From PALSA-1353 sp050014015 (GTDB lineage Bacteria > Planctomycetota > Phycisphaerae > Tepidisphaerales > Tepidisphaeraceae), in contig JBEKEC010000001.1 of assembly GCA_050014015.1 (NCBI GenBank), positions 1 to 64,000 on the forward strand: 64,000 nt of DNA, read 5' to 3'. Numbering within the stretch: the stretch's first letter is position 1; the number at the start of each line of letters is the position of its first letter. The position numbers and the translations under genes were made by a program. Positions 43,086 to 51,762 of the stretch are shown piece after piece. The notes under the pieces are model-generated. The model was not told the origin of the DNA and did not search any database. It saw nothing but the letters and a program-made list of their open reading frames with translations.

Positions 43086-43103
43086 ACATATCGAAGTATA
43101 TGT
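43086..43103. promoter_or_regulatory. Dyad upstream of the XRE gene, possible operator
   Basis: ACATAT, a 6-base spacer and ATATGT form a perfect inverted repeat. It ends five bases from the ATG at 43081. On the minus strand a TTGACA follows directly, at 43101-43106. Self-regulation by the XRE protein is inferred. Confidence 0.4.
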
Positions 43104-43188
43104 CAAATCCGACATCAATGCAAATGCAATGCGGGAGGAGCTGAACGATCATGTTTGCCAACCGGTCTGGCCAAGCCTTTTTTGGGAT

Positions 43189-43220
43189 TTGACAAGCACC
43201 CGTGTAAGATACTATCTTAC
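43189..43220 (+). promoter_or_regulatory. vapBC promoter with overlapping palindromic operator
   Basis: A TTGACA (43189-43194) lies upstream of a TACTAT-like -10 (43210-43215, 15-bp spacer). The -10 is inside a perfect palindrome, GTAAGATA-C-TATCTTAC (43204-43220), nine bases before the vapB ATG. VapB/AbrB-type antitoxins usually bind such sites to repress their own operon. Confidence 0.7.
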
Positions 43221-43228
43221 TCTCCATC

Positions 43229-43459
43229 ATGAAGACGAGAGTTTCCAGCAAGGGCCAGATCGTATTGCCCGCGGAAATCAGGCAGAGGGACGGCATCAGG
43301 CCGGGCGAGCAGTTCGAGGTCAAGCGGATCGATCGCGGCGAATACCGCTTGTTGAGACAGGAACCGCCGCCCAATCAGGGCATGGTCGATTGGCTGCTTG
43401 CCTGCCCTGCAAAGGGATACTTCGTGCCGATCCAATCTGAAGCGACTGACACACTTTGA
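43229..43459 (+). CDS. vapB: AbrB/SpoVT-type antitoxin
   Basis: The 76-residue protein starts MKTRVSSKGQIVLPAEIRQR with the swapped-hairpin AbrB fold (IRPGEQFEVKRIDRGEYRLL). The tail (NQGMVDWLLACPAKGYFVPI) should wrap the toxin. Its stop overlaps the vapC start by four bases. The C-terminal D-W-L-L-A-C-P pattern is typical of VapB partners of PIN toxins. Confidence 0.92.
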   Translation: MKTRVSSKGQIVLPAEIRQRDGIRPGEQFEVKRIDRGEYRLLRQEPPPNQGMVDWLLACPAKGYFVPIQSEATDTL

Positions 43460-43869
43460 ATTACCTCGTCGATGCCAACGTCCTGAGCGAAGCTACCAAA
43501 CCCCAACCCGTGGGGAGGGTGATCGATTGGCTTCGTGCGCATGAACGACAGATCGTCGTGGATCCCATTGTTCTGGGTGAGATTCGCTTCGGCATTCATC
43601 TTGTGGCGGCTGGTGCGCGGCGAAAGCAATTGGAGCGATGGTTTGCCGAAGGGGTTGAGAAAATCCATTGTTTGTCATGGCAGGCCGCCACGGGCTTGCG
43701 CTGGGCCAAACTATTGGCGGATCTTCGCGGTTCGGGTAAGTCGATGCCGATCAAAGATAGTTTGATCGCCGCGACGGCGCTGGTTCATGGCTTGACGGTT
43801 GTCACGCGCAACGAGCGGGACTTCACGCACGCGGGTGTGAGAGTTGTCAATCCATTCGGCGTCGCATAG
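43456..43869 (+). CDS. vapC: PIN-domain ribonuclease toxin
   Basis: The 137-residue protein starts at TTG, overlapping the vapB stop in TTGA. It has the PIN acidic residues Asp6 (MNYLVDANVLSE), Glu42 (VLGEIRFG), Asp101 (MPIKDSLIAATALVHG) and Asp122 (TRNERDF), so it looks active. VapC toxins cut tRNA or rRNA. It ends VVNPFG as most family members do. Confidence 0.95.
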   Translation: MNYLVDANVLSEATKPQPVGRVIDWLRAHERQIVVDPIVLGEIRFGIHLVAAGARRKQLERWFAEGVEKIHCLSWQAATGLRWAKLLADLRGSGKSMPIKDSLIAATALVHGLTVVTRNERDFTHAGVRVVNPFGVA

Positions 43870-44180
43870 GTCTTGCATTTGCAGGTTGATTGGCACGCAC
43901 CCTGGTGTGCCCGAACTTTCGGTTGCCGAAGACCGGCCGGAGGACCGGCCGGCTCGGCTTCGAAATAGAGCCGGCCGGTCCTCCGGCCGATTCTCATTTC
44001 CCGGATATTTGGGCACATACCCCTGCCCACCCTTTTCCCTTTCCCCACAACCGTCCAACGGCGGAAAAATGCGCGATGATGGCGGGGCTGGCCTATCAGG
44101 TTTGGAAGATCGAGGACTTATTGACGCTGATCGACTGGTGCGCGGTAGAATTGTCCATGACCCCGGCAGGACGACATTAA
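43870..44180. other. Gene-free stretch holding one R7 palindrome
   Basis: No supported gene is present. The R7 palindrome occupies 43928-43995. The part from 43996 to 44180 is open in two short frames that overlap the start of the next gene, but nothing in them is recognisable. Confidence 0.6.
43928..43995. repeat. R7 palindromic element, copy 2 (inverted relative to copy 1)
   Basis: The reverse complement of this element matches 24866-24934 almost base for base, including the asymmetric ends (AATCGGCC on one side, GGCCGGTCTTC on the other). Arms pair around GGCTTCGAAATA. Confidence 0.9.
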
Positions 44181-44573
44181 ATGGCATTGTATTGGCGGCT
44201 CAAATCCGTGCCCGAATTGAAGGGCCTCGATAAGACCGAGCGCGAGTGGAGAATGATACAAGCAGGGAAACATCTGACATCAGCCTGGATTGCCTGGATC
44301 ATCGTCTTCGGCGTAATCAACTCCGTGCCGAGTTTAGTAGACATCTTGAATCATTTTCGGCAAGTCCCATGGTATCTGCGTTTTGGACCTTCGGCGGCGG
44401 CGGATTTGATTTGGCTAATTCTGTTGGCCCCTTTACGCATATCCCGCGCCCGGCCGTATTTTCGACAGATGAGTGGCTGCTGTTTCACCTGCGGTTACGA
44501 CCTCCGCGCCACGCCCGACCGATGCCCGGAATGCGGGATGGTTCCGTCGAAAAAAGAAATACCCTCGGACTGA
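44181..44573 (+). CDS. Small membrane protein with C-terminal zinc ribbon
   Basis: The 130-residue protein has two membrane helices (about 31-53 and 70-88) and ends CFTCGYDLRATPDRCPECG, two CxxC pairs that should hold zinc. This C-terminal ribbon on small membrane proteins is very frequent in planctomycete genomes, which supports the host assignment. The function is unknown. The N-terminal half has no recognised domain. Confidence 0.8.
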   Translation: MALYWRLKSVPELKGLDKTEREWRMIQAGKHLTSAWIAWIIVFGVINSVPSLVDILNHFRQVPWYLRFGPSAAADLIWLILLAPLRISRARPYFRQMSGCCFTCGYDLRATPDRCPECGMVPSKKEIPSD

Positions 44574-44672
44574 CCTTCGACCCTGAACAGGGCCAGCGTG
44601 ACGTGAACGCGAATCGGGGATATTATGAAAGCCCGCGAGGACGGCGAAGGTCCCTGTTCGCGAGATAAAACC

Positions 44673-44894
44673 ATGACTACTTTTTCCACGGCCGAAGCGG
44701 AGAAGCAATTGTCGAAGCTGCTGGAGCAGGCTCGTGTTCAGGGTGAGGTGCGGATCAAGGGCGTTGATGGCCAGGAATTCATCGTTCGACCGGCCAACCG
44801 TTCGCCGCTGGACGTGGGAAAGGTGGACTTGAATCCGCCCCTGACGGCGGATGAAATCGTTCGCGCCGTCCGTGAGGGCCGTGAGCGGGGATGA
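44673..44894 (+). CDS. Phd/YefM-type antitoxin without a visible toxin
   Basis: The 73-residue protein (MTTFSTAEAEKQLSKLLEQARVQGEVRIKG) has the Phd/YefM N-terminal DNA-binding fold and an extended toxin-binding tail (DLNPPLTADEIVRAVREGRERG). Its stop overlaps an ATG (ATGA at 44891), the usual junction to a PIN or RelE toxin. Here only 15 codons follow before the mltA start in the same frame. The toxin may have been lost. Confidence 0.8.
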   Translation: MTTFSTAEAEKQLSKLLEQARVQGEVRIKGVDGQEFIVRPANRSPLDVGKVDLNPPLTADEIVRAVREGRERG

Positions 44895-44935
44895 CTCCCT
44901 CCCGGCAAATCTGGTCTCGATCATGGAGGATCAAC

Positions 44936-46222
44936 ATGTCCTTTCGAAATCTCTTCGGGCTTTTCATTCTATTCGGCGCCATCGCCTTCATCGGCTGCAA
45001 ACAGGAAGCTCCGCAGCCCGCTCCCAGGCAAATTGATTTCCGCAAGCCGCTGCCGGAGGGGATGGTGGCGCTGCGGAAAATCGATCCGAGCGAATACCCG
45101 GATTTCGGGGCGCAGCAGGTCGATCCCGTTCGCCTGAGCCGGTCCATCGACAACAGCCTGAAATATCTGTCGGCCCCGAGCAGCCGGACCTATTTCCCGT
45201 ATCTGGACATCGATCACGAGCGGGCCGTGGCGACGCTGCATCGGCTGCACGATGTCTGCACCCAATCGATCGCCATGGGCCGATGGGATCCGACGTGGTT
45301 CAACCAGCAGATTCGCGCGAATTTCGACGTGTATAAAAGCTATGGCGCCCCGTTGCCGGATGGATCGGGATATACCGATACGGTGCTGTTCACCGGCTAT
45401 TGCACGCCGATTTACGATGCCAGCCTGAAGCCATCGGCCCAGTTTCAGTGGCCGCTGTACAAGTTGCCGGCGGATTTGGTTCGGGATGCGATGTCGGGGC
45501 AGGTTCAGGGTCGGAGAACGCCCGATGGCCGGATCGTGCCGTATTACACGCGCGGCGAAATCGAGACGGGACACAAGCTGGCCGGCGACGAGCTGGTCTG
45601 GCTCAGGAGCCGGTGGGAAGCGTACGTCGTGACGATTCAGGGATCGGCCCGGCTTCACTTGGTTGACAACGGACAGACTTACGAAATCGGATTCGCCGGG
45701 ACCAATGGGTATGCCTATACCAGCCCGGGCCGGCGAATGGTCGCCGATGGGGTGATTCCCCAAGACCAGCTCAGCCTGCGCGGCCTGACGGCGTATTTCG
45801 CCGCGCACCCGGAGATGATGGACAAATATCTACCGCTGGACGAGCGGTACGTTTTCTTCACCGAGCGCCCGGGCGGTCCGTTCGGCAGCCTGAACGTTCG
45901 GGTGACCCCGTTTGCCACGATCGCAACGGACAAGGAGCAGAAAGACATCTACCCCCGCGCGATGCCGGCTTTCGTTGTGACGTCGATCCCCTACTATCCC
46001 GGCGTGGGGACGCGGCCGTTTGATGGATTCCTGCTGGATCAGGACACCGGCGGGGCCATCCGCGCCAGCGGACGGTGCGATATCTACATGGGTATCGGAC
46101 CAACCGCCGAGGGAATGGCCGGACACGAATTGCAGGAGGGGCAACTGTATTATCTGGCGCTCAAATCGGAACTTATGCCGGTGCCAGCCGGGTCTTCGCC
46201 AAATGGGACCCCCGAGCAATGA
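44936..46222 (+). CDS. mltA: MltA-type membrane-bound lytic murein transglycosylase
   Basis: The start is fixed by GGAGGA five bases before ATG 44936 and by a lipoprotein signal (FRNLFGLFILFGAIAFIGC). The 428-residue protein has the MltA barrel (VLFTGYCTPIYDAS, RTPDGRIVPYYTRGEI, ELVWLRSRWEAYVVTIQGSARLHL). The C-terminal 3D domain contains YPGVGTRPFDGFLLDQDTGGAIRASGRCDIYMGIG with the catalytic Asp motif. It cleaves peptidoglycan between MurNAc and GlcNAc with anhydro product. This supports a peptidoglycan-containing wall in the host. Confidence 0.93.
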   Translation: MSFRNLFGLFILFGAIAFIGCKQEAPQPAPRQIDFRKPLPEGMVALRKIDPSEYPDFGAQQVDPVRLSRSIDNSLKYLSAPSSRTYFPYLDIDHERAVATLHRLHDVCTQSIAMGRWDPTWFNQQIRANFDVYKSYGAPLPDGSGYTDTVLFTGYCTPIYDASLKPSAQFQWPLYKLPADLVRDAMSGQVQGRRTPDGRIVPYYTRGEIETGHKLAGDELVWLRSRWEAYVVTIQGSARLHLVDNGQTYEIGFAGTNGYAYTSPGRRMVADGVIPQDQLSLRGLTAYFAAHPEMMDKYLPLDERYVFFTERPGGPFGSLNVRVTPFATIATDKEQKDIYPRAMPAFVVTSIPYYPGVGTRPFDGFLLDQDTGGAIRASGRCDIYMGIGPTAEGMAGHELQEGQLYYLALKSELMPVPAGSSPNGTPEQ

Positions 46223-46293
46223 CTCTCCGCAATTTTGATGCTATGCTTGGATGAAACCTCCGGCATACATGGACGTGATGTAAGGGGATGGCG

Positions 46294-47028
46294 ATGAAAA
46301 AGATTGCGGCAGTCATATTATTGCTGGTGGTCGGATTATCCGCCCGGGTCTGGGCGGATGCTTCGCCGACTTCGCAGCCGTCCAACGCGACGCTGGCAAA
46401 CGAATTGCAGCTTCAGGCCAACGAGGACATGGGCCGCAGCGACTATGCGGCGGCGCTGCCGCTGTTGCAGAAGGTTTCGGAGATGCTGGCGGATCAGCCG
46501 GACCAGCTTGGGCCGGTGCTGGAGCAAATCCGTGTTTGCCGGCACCAGATGCTCAACCCCGCCGCCAAACCGGTGGTCTCGACGCCGACGCAGTCGGTGG
46601 CCGTCCTGGTGGATGGCGGGCCGCGCCACGTCCACCCCGCCCCCACCTCCGGTGACACCGTCGAGATGCCTATCAAGGAGCTTGGGAATTTCGACTATGA
46701 CGCCACCGCCGGTGGGAACATCCCCAGTGACGTTCTTCGGCTCGATGGCTGTCATTTCAAAACCATGGGCTACATGATCCCGCTGGATCAGGCGGAAAGC
46801 ATTTCCGAATTCGCCCTGGTTCCCAGCCTGTTCGCCTGTTGTTTTGGCCAGCCGCCGCAGATTCAGCATACAATCATCGTGCATTGTCCCAAGTCGAAGG
46901 CGATGAGTTATTTCCCCGATGAACTGGTTGTGGAGGGAACGCTTCACGTCAAAGAGGTTCGGGACAGCGGATTTATCGTGAGCATTTTTCAGATGGACGC
47001 GAGCAGCGTCCGCGCCGCCCCGCAGTAA
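46294..47028 (+). CDS. DUF3299-type exported protein
   Basis: AAGGGG six bases upstream favours the ATG at 46294; 46288 is also open. The 244-residue protein has a signal sequence (KKIAAVILLLVVGLSARVWA), a TPR-like helical part and then the DUF3299 core (LDGCHFKTMGYMIPLDQ, FALVPSLFACCFGQPPQIQHTIIV). DUF3299 proteins are often found with ABC-type macrolide exporters, which are absent here. It is followed 25 bp later by a related gene. Confidence 0.82.
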   Translation: MKKIAAVILLLVVGLSARVWADASPTSQPSNATLANELQLQANEDMGRSDYAAALPLLQKVSEMLADQPDQLGPVLEQIRVCRHQMLNPAAKPVVSTPTQSVAVLVDGGPRHVHPAPTSGDTVEMPIKELGNFDYDATAGGNIPSDVLRLDGCHFKTMGYMIPLDQAESISEFALVPSLFACCFGQPPQIQHTIIVHCPKSKAMSYFPDELVVEGTLHVKEVRDSGFIVSIFQMDASSVRAAPQ

Positions 47029-47053
47029 ACGGTAGAACAGTGGAACGTCGTCG

Positions 47054-47650
47054 ATGAGCACCGCCACCCCGCCATCCGTAAGTCCGAGCGGATTGTCCTA
47101 TCAGCCGCGGCCTCTGCCGCGCGAGAAAGTCACCTGGTCGCAGCGCCTGAACTGGCGAATCCTGGTATTCGTTTCCGCGATCGTTGTACCGATCCTGCTG
47201 CTGTTTTTCTGGTGGCTCAACGAGTTTCTCAGCGGAGGCATTCACGATTACGGCGCGTACAAGGAAGTCGATCTGAAAGCCATGAGCACGTTCGACATGG
47301 ACCAGATGAACGCCACGATGCAGGACATTCCGTCCAAGTGGCGAGCCCTGGAGGGGCAGAAGGTCATGGCGATGGGCGAGATGTGGGCGCAGCAATACGC
47401 TGGCGACAGCGCCAGGCTCGATTACTTCCAACTCGTCTATTCCAAGACCAAGTGCTGCTTCAACGGCCCCCCGCTGGCGCAGCACTTCGTTGACGGCAAT
47501 GTCGTCAAGGGGAAGCACGTCTACTATTACCCCGTTCCCGTGAAAGTCTGGGGCACGATTCACACGTTCATCCGTAAAGACTCCCAGAGCGGGGTCATCA
47601 AGAGCATCTATCACATCGACGTGGATAAGGTTGAGCCGATCGAAAACTAG
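47054..47650 (+). CDS. Membrane-anchored DUF3299-like protein
   Basis: The 198-residue protein has a 40-residue cytoplasmic tail rich in proline, one membrane helix (ILVFVSAIVVPILLLFFWW) and an outer domain. The domain shares ALEGQKVMAMGEMWAQQY, LVYSKTKCCFNGPPLAQHFV and KVWGTIHTFI with DUF3299. It appears to be a shorter paralogue of the previous gene, held by an N-terminal anchor instead of being exported. Confidence 0.75.
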   Translation: MSTATPPSVSPSGLSYQPRPLPREKVTWSQRLNWRILVFVSAIVVPILLLFFWWLNEFLSGGIHDYGAYKEVDLKAMSTFDMDQMNATMQDIPSKWRALEGQKVMAMGEMWAQQYAGDSARLDYFQLVYSKTKCCFNGPPLAQHFVDGNVVKGKHVYYYPVPVKVWGTIHTFIRKDSQSGVIKSIYHIDVDKVEPIEN

Positions 47651-48895
47651 CTACTGTCCGAGCGCAATCGGCTGCGTCGCCGGCGGCGGGGAGACGCTTG
47701 GCGCCGTTGCGGGCGACGGAGTTTCCTGTTCCGGGGCGTTGGCTTCGGCATCGGTCTTGAACCTCGCCAGCGGGCCGCGTCCGCCATCGAACGTGAGCAA
47801 CACGCCGAGCCAGATTTGCACGGCCATCACCAACACCAGCAAAAACGCGAAGCCGGACAGGAAGACCCGGCTCTTGGGGGCGAAGCGCGTCAGCAGGGCC
47901 AGCAAGACGCTCAGCACGACAATGGAGGCGCCGAAAACGATATGGAGTCCTTCGCGGGCATTTTTGGAATCCTGGATGTGCTGGATGGCCCGCTGGACGT
48001 GGGCGCGGTCGATGATCCTTGGCCAGGGGGCGAGATAGTCGCCGAACCACAATCCGCTGGCGATCGCGGCGATCGCCACCAGCGCCGCCAGGACCCAGAA
48101 CCGTGCCGCCGGAACCCGCGGTCCGACGGGAATCTCATCACCGGGGTCGTTCAGGGCCTGGAGCAGTGAGATAGGCTTGATGGTGTCTTCGCGCCCGCCG
48201 GAGGCGGCAACGTTCGTCCGCGGAATCCGCTGCACGATGACGGTGTCGGCGGTGACGGCGCGGCGGATCGACAGCCCCAGCGCCGCCGCCGCCAATGCGA
48301 ACACAAAACCCGCCATCAGCAGATGCACTTCCCCCTCGGGCGCGTAGAACTCGATTTTGTCCTGCAAATCCTGCGGCCGGTCCGGTGTATCGGGCAGCAC
48401 GTTCAGCTTTCCCTGAACGGCAAATCCGAGCCGATAGACCATCTCCCCCCCGTGCCAACCGCCGTCGACCATCAGGCCAACCGCCACGACGAGCATCAGC
48501 AGCGCCGGGATGCGGAGAATTTTCCGCCAGGTATCGCTGGCGCCGAGCCACATCACCGTGGCGAAAAGAGCCAACCCCGTGGCCACGGAGTTCAGGACGA
48601 CGTGATAGCGCACGAATTGCCAATCGTGCGCATTGAAGTTGCTGGCCGCCTTGAATTCCGACCATGAATCCAAGTCGGCGCCGTGCCCCACGACGTCGCG
48701 CAGGGCATACAGGCCGCTGGTCAGCGCCGGCACGGCCATGAGCGTGCCGAGCAGAATCATCCACCGTCCCGCCTGGCGGAAGGAGCTGCGCCGCCACAAA
48801 AAGCTGAACAACTCGATCGTCACGCCGATCAAAAGCAACCCCATGGGGAAGTGGATCAGGATCACGTGAAAGTTCGGAATGATGAATTTGTCCAC
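47651..48895 (-). CDS. DUF2231-type multi-pass membrane protein
   Basis: The 414-residue protein starts IPNFHVILIHFPMGLLLIGVTIELFSF, the DUF2231 pattern with a His in the first helix and others in HGADLDSW, YHVVLNS and GGWHGGEMVYR. It has about eight helices in two halves and a Pro/Ala-rich tail. Conserved histidines hint at haem binding, which is inference. Its stop directly abuts the convergent DUF3299-like gene. Confidence 0.8.
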   Translation of the reverse strand: MDKFIIPNFHVILIHFPMGLLLIGVTIELFSFLWRRSSFRQAGRWMILLGTLMAVPALTSGLYALRDVVGHGADLDSWSEFKAASNFNAHDWQFVRYHVVLNSVATGLALFATVMWLGASDTWRKILRIPALLMLVVAVGLMVDGGWHGGEMVYRLGFAVQGKLNVLPDTPDRPQDLQDKIEFYAPEGEVHLLMAGFVFALAAAALGLSIRRAVTADTVIVQRIPRTNVAASGGREDTIKPISLLQALNDPGDEIPVGPRVPAARFWVLAALVAIAAIASGLWFGDYLAPWPRIIDRAHVQRAIQHIQDSKNAREGLHIVFGASIVVLSVLLALLTRFAPKSRVFLSGFAFLLVLVMAVQIWLGVLLTFDGGRGPLARFKTDAEANAPEQETPSPATAPSVSPPPATQPIALGQ

Positions 48896-48928
48896 GAAAC
48901 GCTCCTTCGATGTTTGTCCGCCCGAGAT

Positions 48929-50092
48929 TCATTTCGCCGGATTGGCGGCCAAATCCTTTTTGGCCGTCTCGAGCACCATCACGGTGTAAGCGGTCACCAG
49001 GACAGGATTGTCCTCCATCCATTTGCGCTGACCGACGAAGCTGCCGTCCGGCCGCTGAAGTGTCGCCAATTTCCGGATCAACGCCAATCGCCAATCGTGC
49101 CGGCCGCCCTGGGGATCGACGATCACCGGCTGGCCGTAGGCGCCCAGCGCCCTGGCCATGGTGTAGAAATAGTAATATAAACCGCCCTGGGCGTTTTCCG
49201 GGCCGAGCGCTTCCATGCCGGGGTTTGCGTCCACCGTGAAATTCTTGCTGATCCAATCCCACGCGGCCTTGACGCGGGGATCATCGTGCGACAGCCCGGC
49301 GTAGATCATGCTCTTCAGCCCCGCGTAGGTCATCGAGCCGTAGCTGCGGAGCATGCGTCTTGAGCCGATGCCGACGAATTCCCCGGCCGGCGAACTGCCG
49401 CCGTTGGCCGGAGTGTAGATAAATCCCCCATCGTCGCCGGCCCAGGGCTGGTTGTTGGTTTCGGAGAAGTTCTGGCATCGGCTGACGAACTGGAGCGCGG
49501 CGGCGAAGGCGGGATCGTCCGGTTTCAGGCCGGCATCGTGCAACGCATCCATCGCCATCTGCGTATTGCTCAAATCCGGGCGCGAGCCTTTGCCGTATCC
49601 GAAGCCGCCGGTTTTCACGTCCTGATTGCCCTGCGTCCGCAGTTGCTCCGGCACGCCGGAAATCTTGTCCGACCATTGCAGAGTGCGCAGGTAATCCAGC
49701 GCCTTGAGCATCGCGGCGCGATAGGCGTCCTTCTTGGATTCGGCCAGCGCGCTGACGGCGATGGCGGTGTTGTAGCACGCCAGCGTATCTTTATAGATTC
49801 CCCCGGCGTCCACCTGATAGGACAAGAGCTTCTCGTATCCCTTTTCGAGAAACGGCTGGCCGGCATCATATTGGTCGTCGGAGATGAATGCCCGGAGAAC
49901 CAGCGCGGTGATGCCGGGCGGATCGGCCTCGTCCTGCCAGCCGAAATCCGGCTTCTGCTGAGATTTCAGGTATGCCAGGGCCTTGTCGGCGGTCGCCTGG
50001 GCAAGCTGAGGCGGATTGTCCGCATCGGCCGCCGCTATGCGCAATTGGCAGAGCATTGCGACCATCGCCAGCAGAATCACCAACCGTCTCAT
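48929..50092 (-). CDS. Exported squalene-cyclase/prenyltransferase-fold protein
   Basis: The start is set by GGGAGG six bases upstream and a signal sequence (MRRLVILLAMVAMLCQLRIAA). The 387-residue protein has alpha-alpha barrel repeats of the prenyltransferase/squalene cyclase superfamily (AYLKSQQKPDFGW, ALDYLRTLQWSD, QDVKTGGFGYG, DLSNTQMAMDALHDAGL, NAQGGLYYYFYTMARAL, RPDGSFVG). The acidic DxDD motif of true cyclases is not seen, so a binding or other role is likely. Planctomycetes carry many such exported proteins. Confidence 0.82.
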   Translation of the reverse strand: MRRLVILLAMVAMLCQLRIAAADADNPPQLAQATADKALAYLKSQQKPDFGWQDEADPPGITALVLRAFISDDQYDAGQPFLEKGYEKLLSYQVDAGGIYKDTLACYNTAIAVSALAESKKDAYRAAMLKALDYLRTLQWSDKISGVPEQLRTQGNQDVKTGGFGYGKGSRPDLSNTQMAMDALHDAGLKPDDPAFAAALQFVSRCQNFSETNNQPWAGDDGGFIYTPANGGSSPAGEFVGIGSRRMLRSYGSMTYAGLKSMIYAGLSHDDPRVKAAWDWISKNFTVDANPGMEALGPENAQGGLYYYFYTMARALGAYGQPVIVDPQGGRHDWRLALIRKLATLQRPDGSFVGQRKWMEDNPVLVTAYTVMVLETAKKDLAANPAK

Positions 50093-50262
50093 GCAGAACC
50101 TCCCATTTTGACAGACACTTAAGCTTATCGCATCGTTGGGATTAGGGCGACGCCCGAAGGGAAAAATTTGCGCGAGGTCGGTAGCGGCCAGTCCTTCCCC
50201 GTTTAGCATCGTCAGCATGGGCAGGATGCCCATGCCACCGTTTTATGCGATGATATATCGCC

Positions 50263-51762
50263 ATGATGACGTTGCGGCGAAAACTTGCTTACCAGATTTC
50301 CACGCTCGTCGTGAGCCTGTTGGCGGCGGGAGTGGCGTCGATCTGGCAGATCAATGCCATGCAGTCCGATTTCAATGCCGCACTTGTCGGCTATCAACGG
50401 CTTCGGAACCTGAGCCAGGTGGGCACTCACGTCGCGGCGGCGAAACTTTATCTCAGCACGGCGTATCCCGATCGAAACAGCGCTCATCTGGAACTGGTCT
50501 CCGGCCTGGATTTCTTTAACAAGCAATTCCCCCCGGACGCCCCGTCGCTGGACGGAGCGCTGGAACAGCGGGTCCGCGCCTCCCTCGCCGCCGTCGCCAA
50601 TGCCGATCTCGATGCCACCGATGCCCGCCCCGCCAACCTCGACGCGGCGCTCAATCCCATGTTCGATCTCGACAAGGAGAGCCGCGACGCCATCCAATCC
50701 GCTTACGATCACGCCAACTACCATCTCAGGCTGCTGATGTATGGCATCAGCGGACTGCTGGCGGGAGTGGCGCTGATCGCCATGGTGATTGGGATCGCGC
50801 AATACCGCTCGATCCTCTGGCCGCTGGCACGGATGAAGCTGGCGGTAGAGCGCATCGCCTCCGGGCGATTCAACGGCCGGGTCGATACCCAGGGAACCCG
50901 CGAGTTCGCGGAGCTGGCGATCAACTTCAACCGCATGGCCGCTCGGTTGGAAGACCTCTATCACAACCTCCAGCAGAAGGTGGAAGCCAAGAGCCGCCAG
51001 CTTGTCCGCAACGAGCGGCTGGCCAGCGTGGGCCTGCTGGCCGCCGGCGTGGCGCATGAGATCAACAATCCCCTGAGCATCATGACCGCTCATGCCGAGC
51101 TGTCGCTGGGCGCCATCGAGCGCGGCGATGAAACCGCCCAGGACGAATCCGCCCGGTCACTCCAGGTGATTTGCGAAGAGGCCTTCCGCTGCAAGCGCAT
51201 CGTCGAGAAACTGCTGACCCTCGGCCGCGGACCGACGGAGGCGCCGTCGATCTTTTCACTCGGCAGCCTGGTGCGCGAGGTGGTGGCATCCGTCTCGGCG
51301 ATGCCGGAATATCACGACCGCATCCTCACCGTCACCCCAGCCAATGGCATCGACGACCGCATCCGCGGCCGCAGCGATGAGATCAAGCAGGTGGTGCTCA
51401 ACCTGATATTCAACGCGTTGGAAGCCACGACGGCCGGCGGATCGGTGCGCGTTAACATCGCGGCCGACCGGAAAGAGGTCGAACTAAGCGTCACCGACTC
51501 CGGACGCGGAATGCCCGATGCGGTGCTCGACCAGATATTCGAACCGTTCTATACGGATTCGCGCGGCAAAGCGGAAGCAACAACTACGGCGGATACGCAA
51601 ACCCGACGCGGCACCGGGCTGGGACTCAGCATCGCCCATGCCATCGTCCTGCGCCATGGCGGAGAAATCCGCGCACACAGCGACGGACCCGGCCGCGGAA
51701 GCCGCTTCACCGTCATTCTTCCCGTCGCGTCCTTCGACGTGGATGAGGAGCTGGATCAATGA
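50263..51762 (+). CDS. Membrane sensor histidine kinase
   Basis: The 499-residue kinase has two membrane helices (about 11-29 and 155-178) around a helical outer sensor domain, then HAMP (LKLAV-like MKLAVERIASGRF, FAELAINFNRMAARL). The HisKA domain has His265 (GLLAAGVAHEINNPLSIM), and the ATPase domain has N, G1 and G2 boxes (VVLNLIFNALEAT, VTDSGRGMPD, RRGTGLGLSIAHAIV). It overlaps its response regulator by four bases, so they form a pair. The signal is unknown. Confidence 0.94.
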   Translation: MMTLRRKLAYQISTLVVSLLAAGVASIWQINAMQSDFNAALVGYQRLRNLSQVGTHVAAAKLYLSTAYPDRNSAHLELVSGLDFFNKQFPPDAPSLDGALEQRVRASLAAVANADLDATDARPANLDAALNPMFDLDKESRDAIQSAYDHANYHLRLLMYGISGLLAGVALIAMVIGIAQYRSILWPLARMKLAVERIASGRFNGRVDTQGTREFAELAINFNRMAARLEDLYHNLQQKVEAKSRQLVRNERLASVGLLAAGVAHEINNPLSIMTAHAELSLGAIERGDETAQDESARSLQVICEEAFRCKRIVEKLLTLGRGPTEAPSIFSLGSLVREVVASVSAMPEYHDRILTVTPANGIDDRIRGRSDEIKQVVLNLIFNALEATTAGGSVRVNIAADRKEVELSVTDSGRGMPDAVLDQIFEPFYTDSRGKAEATTTADTQTRRGTGLGLSIAHAIVLRHGGEIRAHSDGPGRGSRFTVILPVASFDVDEELDQ

